The notes under the pieces were generated by a model. That model saw nothing but the letters and a program-made list of their open reading frames with translations, was not told the DNA's origin and searched no databases. The translations under genes and the position numbers were made by a program. From contig CAYLKD010000006.1 in NCBI GenBank assembly GCA_964384345.1, positions 1-56,698 of the forward strand: a stretch of DNA of 56,698 nt. The letters are read 5' to 3'. Shown here in pieces: positions 1-6,755 of this stretch (the stretch's first letter is position 1; each line of letters starts with the position of its first letter). Source of the stretch: JASLCR01 sp964384345. Its GTDB lineage: Bacteria > Patescibacteriota > Saccharimonadia > Saccharimonadales > Saccharimonadaceae.

Positions 1-156
1 AGCAGTAGCGATGCTCGTCACCATGACAGAGAGCATCACGTGATAGCGATATTCACCCTTAAGTTTGTTCCAAAAACTGAGTAGCGTGACTGTTCCGAGG
101 CCCATGCCTACAAAACCAAGCCATAACCAAAATGTTACATTGTTTTCGAGCACCAT
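1..156 (-). CDS. Microbial (type-1) rhodopsin, N-terminal fragment (partial)
   Basis: Only the first 52 codons lie in the window; the rest is off the left edge. The peptide starts MVLENNVTFWLWLGFVGMGL and continues as a hydrophobic helix (about residues 8-27), a short basic loop with GEYRYH, and the start of a second helix reading MLSVMVTSIATA. This matches helices A and B of the bacteriorhodopsin/proteorhodopsin family, where a tryptophan-rich helix A is followed by a basic loop and a VTGIA-like helix B. Family members bind retinal and pump protons or sense light in the cytoplasmic membrane. The ATG at 156 has an AGGAG Shine-Dalgarno site seven bases upstream. Retinal lysine and pump motifs are out of view, so pump versus sensor cannot be told. 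Light-driven pumps are known from Saccharibacteria. Confidence 0.62.
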   Translation of the reverse strand, partial: MVLENNVTFWLWLGFVGMGLGTVTLLSFWNKLKGEYRYHVMLSVMVTSIATA

Positions 157-247
157 GTGTATACTCCTGTGTGAGACACGTTGTTAGGGAATTTAAAATA
201 GTCGTTCAGCATCATAACCTCCCTTCATTTTAAGCAGAACTGCTATC

Positions 248-276
248 AAAATAGTTCTTGTGTTTCATTTAGTCAA
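248..276 (-). promoter_or_regulatory. Sigma70-type promoter of the rhodopsin-like gene
   Basis: On the minus strand TTGACT (271-276) is followed, after 17 bp, by TATTTT (248-253). The predicted start leaves a leader of roughly 85 nt before the ATG at 156. An AGAACT/AGTTCT inverted repeat (about 235-256) overlaps the -10 box and could be an operator or a 5' hairpin. This gene therefore has a leader and SD site, unlike most neighbours, which look leaderless. Confidence 0.5.
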
Positions 277-744
277 GTAGATTTATAGCTAGTCGCAACT
301 GATGCTTCAATACGAGACTTGAGTCGTTGGAGCGATATGGAAAACACGAGGTTCAGAAATGGTTTTGTGAGGTAAAAGCCGATCTGACCAAATATCCCGA
401 AAGGAACTGGCGTGATTTCCTGCCACGTAAATCGGCAGTGCGTTGCATCGATTTCTTTTGATGGAAAAGATTCCTTTACCAAGTATGATCCTGCCGGTAT
501 GTTCAATGCTTATTTGCTTCAACGGTATCCATTCAGTGACGATCATCGTGTCTACCACACTTAGCGGTCCTAGTGATGTCGAAGCGACTAGTACTGTATC
601 CACCTGATGCGGCGTCAGTGATATAATCTTCACGTTTGTAAACAAGATCCATTCAGACTGTCTTTCCCAATCTGATACATACGCAAATAAGCTGTGTGGG
701 TCAGTTTTGATTGTTATTTCATACGTGAGGGTTTTCGTATTCAT
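273..744 (-). pseudogene. SRPBCC/polyketide-cyclase-like protein, frameshifted
   Basis: The first reading frame (744 down to about 460) begins MNTKTLTYEITIKTDPHSLF and carries typical SRPBCC features: an N-terminal strand, the FAYVSDWERQSEW helix, and a strand ending ISIEHTG. The C-terminal half (KEIDATHCRFTWQEITP and a following helix) is in another frame that ends at 273. Deleting one A in the AAAA run at 456-459 (sense strand), or one T in the run just beside it, joins IK to EIDATHCRF and restores a protein of about 156 residues, the normal family length. Either a real inactivating frameshift or a sequencing/assembly error explains this. The start codon overlaps the stop of the PAP2 gene (ATGA), so the two are translationally coupled. 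SRPBCC proteins bind hydrophobic ligands; the ligand here is unknown. Confidence 0.7.
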
Positions 745-1415
745 ACACTAGGCTGCGCAGAGATTGCGATCTTATGACGATTCCGTAGCCGTGTGATCAC
801 ATAATAGACGACGAGTACCCACACTATGCTGACTGACCAACCGGCTATGATATCGCTCGGATAATGGACGCCAAAATACAAACGTGATGTGCTGATGAGC
901 ACAACGCCGATAATTCCGAGTGTCAAAACTAGCCACCGTTTCGGCGTGTGCCAGTACATCAGCGTAAAACAGGTTGCAATCGCGGCACTGGCCATAGCGT
1001 GTCCACTTGGAAAAGAAAAACTATGTTCGACGAGCACTTGATTCCATAGGCTAGGTCGGTCACGATGAAAGGCGGCTTTTAATATGGCATTGGTAATGGT
1101 CGCCCCACCGACACTGGCAAGATAAAACAGTAAATCAGTATACCGACGACGATTAAAAAACAGGTATGCAATTCCGATACTTATCGTAATGACACCAAGT
1201 ACGCCACCTACTGTTGTCATGGTGATGAACAATGCGTCAAAAAAAGGATTCGCTATCGAATGAAGTGCCTCAAGGATAGGAACGTCGAACGGGAAAGGCT
1301 CTTTTTCAATAAGTTCGCCGGCAATTTTGAGAAATATACCTACGGGAATCCAAAAAAGAATTCCAGTTACCAACACATTTAGACTAATAGATGAAAGAAG
1401 CTTGCGTATATACAT
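741..1415 (-). CDS. PAP2-superfamily membrane phosphatase
   Basis: A 224-residue polytopic membrane protein with all three PAP2 catalytic motifs: KAAFHRDRP (K-x6-RP), FSFPSGHAMAS (PSGH) and SRLYFGVHYPSD (SR-x5-H-x3-D). Such enzymes remove phosphate from lipid phosphates, for example undecaprenyl pyrophosphate or phosphatidic acid, at the outer face of the membrane. At least five hydrophobic segments are visible. The -10 box TATACT (minus strand, 1422-1427) ends six bases before the ATG, so the mRNA should be leaderless. It is first in a two-gene unit with the broken SRPBCC gene. The substrate cannot be told from sequence. Confidence 0.88.
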   Translation of the reverse strand: MYIRKLLSSISLNVLVTGILFWIPVGIFLKIAGELIEKEPFPFDVPILEALHSIANPFFDALFITMTTVGGVLGVITISIGIAYLFFNRRRYTDLLFYLASVGGATITNAILKAAFHRDRPSLWNQVLVEHSFSFPSGHAMASAAIATCFTLMYWHTPKRWLVLTLGIIGVVLISTSRLYFGVHYPSDIIAGWSVSIVWVLVVYYVITRLRNRHKIAISAQPSV

Positions 1416-1453
1416 GATACTAGTATAGTCTACCGACTAAAAAATAGCTGGGA

Positions 1454-2248
1454 CTACTGCAGTAATCTGACGCTTTTTCCAAGGCCACCAAACGTTTTGC
1501 ATATAAAAACAGGTTCACTTACCGTGCTGCGCTGACTGTCATATCGGTAATTCATTTCTGAAAAATCTCGTAGTTCTGACGACTTTTGAATTTTGTGGAC
1601 GATCATCCACCGTGCAAATGATCCTCGAGCGATTTTTGCATGCACGACGACAAATTTTGGTTCTCCTGTCGCTGAATCAATAGTCATAAACTTTGGAGCA
1701 ATAATTTGTCGATCACTCAGGTGTGGAATGAGCGCTTTCGTGTACTCGTGGGCGCTGAGATTTATGATGAGAGGATCAGTTGGGAGAGAACGCAGTATGG
1801 CATCAGCCCAATAGACATTGAGATTGGTATACGGCTTTGCTTCAAATTTATACCCCATCTCAAGACGGTAGGGTTGAATAGAGTCTAATGCACGCAAGAC
1901 ACCATAGAGGCCTGACAATATGTAAAGATGCTCATTTGCATACGTGCGTTGATCTTGGGTAAAACTACTGGCCTGTAACCCACTGTATATATCGCCCAAA
2001 AACGCATCAATCGCAGGGATAGAATACTGTTCCTCCATTGTCCATTTTTGTAATAAATCATACGTAGCTATAGCGAGCGACGATGAGAGGTGCATCGCCG
2101 TTTTAATCTCTTCAGAATTGAGTTTTTTCAGGTATGAAGCAAGTTCTGCAGCACTTTGTAGCAACAACGGAGATTGATACGAATGTGATTTCGTATCAAT
2201 ATTGAGGGAGCGCATTGTCTTTGAAGAGTGCAGTAAAATGATTGCCAT
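1454..2248 (-). CDS. yaaA: YaaA-family peroxide stress protein (DUF328)
   Basis: The 264-residue protein matches the YaaA/UPF0246 family along its length: an N-terminal HSSKT in place of the usual PAKT, SGLYGVLRALDSIQPYRLEMG, INLSAHEYTKAL, and AKIARGSFARW. YaaA is a DNA-binding protein of helix-hairpin-helix type that lowers free iron and protects DNA during peroxide stress in Escherichia coli. The gene is monocistronic with TATACT at 2257-2262 on the minus strand, eight bases before the ATG, consistent with a leaderless transcript. Confidence 0.88.
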   Translation of the reverse strand: MAIILLHSSKTMRSLNIDTKSHSYQSPLLLQSAAELASYLKKLNSEEIKTAMHLSSSLAIATYDLLQKWTMEEQYSIPAIDAFLGDIYSGLQASSFTQDQRTYANEHLYILSGLYGVLRALDSIQPYRLEMGYKFEAKPYTNLNVYWADAILRSLPTDPLIINLSAHEYTKALIPHLSDRQIIAPKFMTIDSATGEPKFVVVHAKIARGSFARWMIVHKIQKSSELRDFSEMNYRYDSQRSTVSEPVFICKTFGGLGKSVRLLQ

Positions 2249-2326
2249 ACATTTGTAGTATACCGTTTTTAAACCGTAACACTCCGTATAAGCAATTCCT
2301 CAGCATGTGCGAGTTATATTGACGAT

Positions 2327-3313
2327 ATGTTCAATTATACAGTTCGCTCATTAGACGTTAGAAATAACGTTATCTATATGACCCTTGCACGTGGATCTAA
2401 TTCAGCGAAAATTGATTTTTTGCCTGGTCAATACGCCGCACTAGGTTACTATCGTCCAAATGGCCAACCGACTCGTTTACGGACGTTTTCTATCACCTCA
2501 AGCCCCGATAATGTTTTTCTTGAGTTTGCCATTCGAATAATTGGCGACTTTACTCATGGGCTCGCTCAGCTGCACGTTGGCGATGGTATATTTTTACAGG
2601 GACCATTTGGTAATTTCGTAATTGATCCTTCAATTGATAGACCCGCCGTCATGATTGCAGGTGGCATCGGCATTACCCCATTTATGAGCATACTGCGCAC
2701 ACCGGCAGTTATGAATACCGATATACAGTTAACACTGCTTTATGGTTGTCGAACCATAGCAGATGCACCTTTTTACGAAGAGCTCGTGCAACTAACTAAG
2801 CACTATCCAAATCTTCATCTTTCTGTCTTTGTAGCTGACAGTTCAGAGATGTCTGCTGATCCATCAATCATACAAGGCATGCTTTCAGCTCAGCACATCA
2901 AACAGATCGTCGCTCACAACGCTGATGCTACTTTTCTTCTCTGTGGACCCGACGCTATGATGGCAATGTCCTATGACACCTTATATGCAGAAAACATAAG
3001 TGCCGATTCAATTGTAAGTGAGTCGTTTAGTCATTCATCCAAATTGACAATTGGTTCAGGGTACAATTTGCAAAAATTAACCTATGCACTGTCTGGTGCG
3101 CTTCTTATATTGGCCGTAACCGGTGTATCATACCTCGATCTGAGTCGGTATATCTCAAGTAACGCGGCGGCGGCACCAACAAGTCTTACGAATACCAATC
3201 AGCCTGCACCGTCAAACAATTATTCTCAAGCATCGAATGATGAATCTTTGCAGCAGCAGCCCGCACGTACCTATCAGCAATCTTACCAACAACCAGTGAC
3301 GTCAGTATCATAA
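2327..3313 (+). CDS. FAD/NAD(P)H oxidoreductase (FNR family) with C-terminal membrane anchor
   Basis: Residues 1-100 form a flavin-binding barrel with the FAD motif RTFSITSSP and LQGPFGNFV; residues 105-230 form the NAD(P)H-binding domain with GGIGITPFMS and LLCGPDAMM. After it comes one transmembrane segment (about 245-265) and a Ser/Asn/Gln/Pro-rich tail with a QQQ run. The protein should move electrons from NAD(P)H to FAD at the inner membrane face. The next two genes overlap it: an ApbE flavin transferase (TAATG junction) and a ferric-reductase-like heme protein, suggesting one redox complex. A TATATT box six bases before the ATG suggests leaderless transcription. The C-terminal anchor and tail are unusual for this family. 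Confidence 0.82.
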   Translation: MFNYTVRSLDVRNNVIYMTLARGSNSAKIDFLPGQYAALGYYRPNGQPTRLRTFSITSSPDNVFLEFAIRIIGDFTHGLAQLHVGDGIFLQGPFGNFVIDPSIDRPAVMIAGGIGITPFMSILRTPAVMNTDIQLTLLYGCRTIADAPFYEELVQLTKHYPNLHLSVFVADSSEMSADPSIIQGMLSAQHIKQIVAHNADATFLLCGPDAMMAMSYDTLYAENISADSIVSESFSHSSKLTIGSGYNLQKLTYALSGALLILAVTGVSYLDLSRYISSNAAAAPTSLTNTNQPAPSNNYSQASNDESLQQQPARTYQQSYQQPVTSVS

Positions 3314-4242
3314 TGCACCGCAAACAGCAGAAGCGCCATGCATTAGGATCGGAAGCATGCCTTACAATTGTCTCCACAGATATTCAGCATGAGCGTATAT
3401 TTGCTGAACTTTGGTCACTAATCGATAAATTTGAAGCACGGTTTAGCCGTTTTTTGCTGACGAGTGAATTAACCGCGTTCAACAAACAAAGTGGTGCAGC
3501 GGTCGCTATCAGCGAAGATTTTTATCAGTTGCTCCATACTGCAATAGATATGTCAGTTTTGACGAACGGAATATACAGTCCGTTTATTCTACCGATGCTT
3601 CAGGAAGCCGGCTATCGCGGCTCCTGGCCTCATCCAGAAATATACGAAAGCAGGTTGCAGTTTCCAGTTGTTGCAGCTATACCATCTCCACTCGACATTA
3701 TGCTCACACCGACGTGTGCGAAGATCCCCGCATCAACCGCGCTGGATTTTGGGGGCATTGGTAAAGGCTATCTTCTCGATAAGCTTGGCGCATACCTAAG
3801 AACGCAGCATATAGACAATTTTTGGTTGTCACTCGGAGGAGATATAATCTGTAGCGGGGTAAATGAAGCAGATACTCCATGGGAAGTACTAGTTGCAGCA
3901 GCAAATTCGGACGGTAGTGTTGTCGGACAAATTGCAAACGAGACAGGTGAGGTTGTTGCGATCGCCACGTCCGGTACAACAAAACGGCGTGCACCGTTGA
4001 ATGATAAACAGTGGCATCATCTCATTGATCCACGAACAGGCTTGCCGGCAAAAACCGATATTCTAACAACAACTGTAGCCACATCGACTGCAACAGAAGC
4101 TGATATTTATGCAAAATGGCTGACAATAGTGGGAAGCGCCGCTGCGAAAGAAGTTGTTAATGATCACCCAACATTGCATGATATATATATTCAGACCTGC
4201 ATAGAGATAATACAGTTACGCCAAAAGGAGCCCAAGACATGA
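3313..4242 (+). CDS. apbE: ApbE-family FAD:protein FMN transferase
   Basis: This 309-residue protein shows the ApbE core: ARFSRFLLTSELTAFN near the N terminus, LDFGGIGKGYLLDKL, LSLGGDI, ATSGT, and HHLIDPRTGLPA with a C-terminal TEADIYAKWL. ApbE attaches FMN covalently to a threonine or serine of a target protein, using FAD and Mg. No lipoprotein signal is visible, so it may act in the cytoplasm or the start may differ. It begins on the stop of the upstream flavin reductase and ends four bases into the next gene. No obvious FMN-binding target domain is seen in the window. Confidence 0.88.
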   Translation: MHRKQQKRHALGSEACLTIVSTDIQHERIFAELWSLIDKFEARFSRFLLTSELTAFNKQSGAAVAISEDFYQLLHTAIDMSVLTNGIYSPFILPMLQEAGYRGSWPHPEIYESRLQFPVVAAIPSPLDIMLTPTCAKIPASTALDFGGIGKGYLLDKLGAYLRTQHIDNFWLSLGGDIICSGVNEADTPWEVLVAAANSDGSVVGQIANETGEVVAIATSGTTKRRAPLNDKQWHHLIDPRTGLPAKTDILTTTVATSTATEADIYAKWLTIVGSAAAKEVVNDHPTLHDIYIQTCIEIIQLRQKEPKT

Positions 4243-4871
4243 CTCATCTCTTACATTTGTTTGCCTACTCTAGCGTTGCCTTGGCATCCGGTCGTGTTAG
4301 TACATCGTGGCAGTGGTATATAATTCGCGGTGCGGGTTTTGCTGCAACCGGATTGCTACTATTACTTATGTTATCTGGTATTGGACAAGTAACTGGTCTG
4401 ACATATCGATTTATTGAACCAATAAAAGCATGGCTGATTCACAAGATTATGGCGATAGCACTTGCTGCGACTATCACAGTGCACGTAGGTTTTTTGCTGT
4501 ATGACCATTACGTTCATTTTTCGGCTGTTCAACTCTTTGTACCATTACTTTCTAACTATTCAAACAATACAACGCTGCTTGGGCTACCACCAGCAGGTTT
4601 AGCAGTAACTCTTGGAATCCTCGCCGCTTATGGCGTTGCGATTCTTCTCATGACATCACTTAAATGGATTGATACAAAAAAGACCCTGTGGCGACGAACA
4701 CATTATGTGAGTTACATTGTAGTTTTCTGCGTATTTTTGCATGGTGTTTTTACCGGTTCAGACTTAAAATATGGAGCATTCAGGCTCATTTGGATAATTA
4801 TAGGACTGTTACTAGGTATAGCTATCATTTATAGAGTCAACCGCACAAGAAGCCGCCGAGAGGCAACATGA
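4239..4871 (+). CDS. Ferric-reductase-like heme-binding transmembrane protein
   Basis: The 210-residue protein has about six hydrophobic helices and paired histidines in helices (HKIMAIALAATITVHVGF and RRTHYVSYIVVFCVFLHGVF), the layout of the ferric-reductase-like transmembrane domain (FRD/MsrQ/NOX core) that holds b-type hemes. It would accept electrons from the flavin reductase encoded first in the unit and pass them across the membrane; the acceptor is unknown. Translation is coupled to apbE by a four-base overlap. Its presence is notable because Saccharibacteria usually lack a full respiratory chain. The family call rests on topology and histidine spacing, so a related cytochrome b fold is possible. 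Confidence 0.72.
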   Translation: MTHLLHLFAYSSVALASGRVSTSWQWYIIRGAGFAATGLLLLLMLSGIGQVTGLTYRFIEPIKAWLIHKIMAIALAATITVHVGFLLYDHYVHFSAVQLFVPLLSNYSNNTTLLGLPPAGLAVTLGILAAYGVAILLMTSLKWIDTKKTLWRRTHYVSYIVVFCVFLHGVFTGSDLKYGAFRLIWIIIGLLLGIAIIYRVNRTRSRREAT

Positions 4872-4939
4872 TGTATAAGACAAATGCCTGGCAACACTAT
4901 GCATCATACCTATTTCATAAGCCACAATTACAAGAATAA
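4868..4939 (+). CDS. Possible 23-residue coupled small ORF
   Basis: An ATG overlaps the stop codon of the ferric-reductase-like gene (ATGA) and opens a frame of 23 codons starting MMYKTNAWQHYAS and ending at TAA 4937-4939, just before the SD site of the next gene. Overlap and tight spacing fit translational coupling in the operon, but length is short and no homology is recognised. It may only keep ribosomes on the message. Confidence 0.3.
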   Translation: MMYKTNAWQHYASYLFHKPQLQE

Positions 4940-4951
4940 GAAGAGGAAATC

Positions 4952-5452
4952 TTGAAAACCACTATCACTTTTATTGCCGAATACTTAGTATTTATATTAC
5001 CATTGCTGACAATCGTAGGCTTTTTTATGCTTAAGGGATCTGTGCGAAGAAGGTATACCATAGCTTTAATTGCCGGAGCTTTCATTAGTTTTCTTCTCGC
5101 GAAACTTGCATCACACCTCTACTTCGACCCCCGGCCATTTACAAAGCCAGGCGTAACTGCATTCTTTTATCATTCAAATGATAATGGATTCCCATCGGAT
5201 CATACAACGTATGGTGCATTGCTTTCGTTCGTTGTATATAGATACTCAAAGCGTATAGGTCTAATCATGATACCTATTGCCATAGCAATCGGAGCTGCAA
5301 GAGTGTTTGCGCAGGTGCACTCGTGGATAGACATCATAGCCGCTGTAGGTATTGCTTTTATAGCAGCGGCTACTGCTGAATTTATTGTAAGAAAACGATT
5401 GCCTACCACTTCAAGAGCTCAGAGTCAGCCGACAAATCAGTTGGGAGAATAG
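4952..5452 (+). CDS. PAP2-family (BcrC-like) undecaprenyl-diphosphatase candidate
   Basis: A 166-residue membrane protein with the PAP2 motifs KLASHLYFDPRP (K-x8-RP as written), NGFPSDHTTYGA and ARVFAQVHSWIDIIA. The order and DNGFPSDHT-type second motif resemble BcrC/YbjG-type undecaprenyl pyrophosphate phosphatases, which recycle the lipid carrier for cell-wall synthesis. The TTG start at 4952 is chosen because an AGAGGA SD site lies just upstream and no other start fits. It is the last member of the redox unit by spacing (81 nt). The third motif has A in place of the usual serine before R. Confidence 0.72.
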   Translation: MKTTITFIAEYLVFILPLLTIVGFFMLKGSVRRRYTIALIAGAFISFLLAKLASHLYFDPRPFTKPGVTAFFYHSNDNGFPSDHTTYGALLSFVVYRYSKRIGLIMIPIAIAIGAARVFAQVHSWIDIIAAVGIAFIAAATAEFIVRKRLPTTSRAQSQPTNQLGE

Positions 5453-5479
5453 AGTGGTTAGCGGTAAAATATAACTCAC

Positions 5480-6133
5480 ATGTTGATTCATATTGATGCA
5501 ATCCACTGGCTCTCAAACTTCCCACCAGAAGTATCATACCTGATTGTACTTGCTGTCGTGGGGATCGAAAGTATTGGCGTACCACTGCCGGGTGAAGTAA
5601 TCCTTATGGGAGCTGGGTTATTAGCGAGTCATGGAGCTATAAATCCGGGCCTTGTATGGGCAGCAGGTGCAGCTGGAGCTGTCGTCGGTGATTCAACCGG
5701 CTACGTACTCGGCCGTCAGTTTGGCTATAAGCTTCTTCGACTGCTTGAACGATTTTTCCCTCATCACGTCAATTCGCGAACAATTTCATTTGCTGAGCAT
5801 ATTTTTCATAAACACGGCGTAAAAGTCGTATTCTTTGGAAGATTTATTGCACTTCTGCGTATATTCGCAGGACCTTTATCAGGTATCTTGAAGCTACCGT
5901 ATGCCAAATTCTTTGTTGCAAATGCGGCGGGAGGAATACTATGGTCAGGCATTGCGGTATGGACAGTGTATTTTCTCGGCGTTGTTGCAGAGCGATGGTT
6001 TAAACAATTTTCATGGATAGCACTTGTGCTTGCTGTCATCGCAGCAATTGTAACCGCTTTTATATCGAGACGTCACATACATGCACTCTTAGAAAAAGAC
6101 GATGTGAGGCAGAAAAGAGAAAGCGAATCATAA
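5480..6133 (+). CDS. DedA/VTT-family membrane protein
   Basis: The 217-residue protein shows the DedA signature: IGVPLPGEVILMGAGLL, GDSTGYVLGRQFG, and the FFGRFIALLRIFAGPLSG stretch with conserved Arg and Gly-Pro, followed by two C-terminal helices. DedA proteins take part in lipid carrier or phospholipid translocation and membrane homeostasis. TAAAAT at 5465-5470 ends nine bases before the ATG, so the gene probably has its own near-leaderless promoter despite following the PAP2 gene closely. Confidence 0.9.
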   Translation: MLIHIDAIHWLSNFPPEVSYLIVLAVVGIESIGVPLPGEVILMGAGLLASHGAINPGLVWAAGAAGAVVGDSTGYVLGRQFGYKLLRLLERFFPHHVNSRTISFAEHIFHKHGVKVVFFGRFIALLRIFAGPLSGILKLPYAKFFVANAAGGILWSGIAVWTVYFLGVVAERWFKQFSWIALVLAVIAAIVTAFISRRHIHALLEKDDVRQKRESES

Positions 6134-6369
6134 GCAGAAACCCTATTTCGCTGGTCGTCATTCAAGCGTATACTACTATATAGACTATGGTGGTACTGAT
6201 CGCGGTATATGTGTTCTTTCCACTACCAGGTCATCTAACGTACAATCGGCGTCTCCCGACGTCACATATTCGCACGTGATATGAGTAAACAAGGCACGGC
6301 AACAAGAGCGGTCACTGCCTCTATCTCAGCATCACTCACTCCAAAATCCGTTCGCTATTATTATGTAGC

Positions 6370-6388
6370 TTCCTAGAGTTTCTAGGAA
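6370..6388 (+). promoter_or_regulatory. Perfect 8-bp hairpin directly before an SD site
   Basis: TTCCTAGA (6370-6377), a three-base loop and TCTAGGAA (6381-6388) form a hairpin that ends two bases before the AGGAG SD site of the next gene. A TATTAT box at 6356-6361 would place the mRNA 5' end at this hairpin. It may stabilise the mRNA or control ribosome access. The remaining 6134-6355 stretch shows no gene. Confidence 0.5.
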
Positions 6389-6400
6389 TTAGGAGTGAAT

Positions 6401-6646
6401 ATGATCAATATAAACAAAACTGTTACCGTTACTGCAGTGGGCTTCAATCCTGACCTATCTGTAGTACCGCGCCAAATCGAATTTGATGGCACTGTCTACG
6501 ACTTTGTCGACAAAGGGCTGGCGTGCGTCATTCGTCACGGTGATCGGCTAAGCCGAATTCTCACTATGACCGATGGACGCAAGCAATTTCGCTTGCGGAG
6601 TGACAATCGAGGAGGGATCTGGACACTGCTGTCCATAGCATCCTAA
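6401..6646 (+). CDS. Hypothetical 81-residue protein
   Basis: The ATG at 6401 is chosen over an in-frame GTG two codons earlier because AGGAG sits five bases upstream. The protein is beta-rich with a VTAVGFNPDLSVVPRQIEFD segment and a basic patch RHGDRLSRI; no signal peptide or membrane helix is present. It has its own SD-led message between a 5' hairpin and a strong terminator, so it is a self-contained transcription unit. I do not recognise the family; the strand pattern could suit a small SH3-like or OB-like barrel, but that is a guess. Confidence 0.65.
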   Translation: MININKTVTVTAVGFNPDLSVVPRQIEFDGTVYDFVDKGLACVIRHGDRLSRILTMTDGRKQFRLRSDNRGGIWTLLSIAS

Positions 6647-6657
6647 CTTGTGCAGAT

Positions 6658-6692
6658 AAATAATCCGTCTCATTGCGAGGCGGATTATTTTA
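6658..6692. terminator. Bidirectional intrinsic terminator
   Basis: A 14-bp stem (AAATAATCCGTCTC at 6658-6671 with GAGGCGGATTATTT at 6677-6690, one G-T pair) and a five-base loop, with a T-rich 3' arm on both strands. It ends the small gene 6401-6646. Confidence 0.85.
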
Positions 6693-6755
6693 TTCGACAT
6701 TACTAATGGCTCACGTTAGTTTCCGACCAAAATGTATAGTATAGTTGTTACAAGC

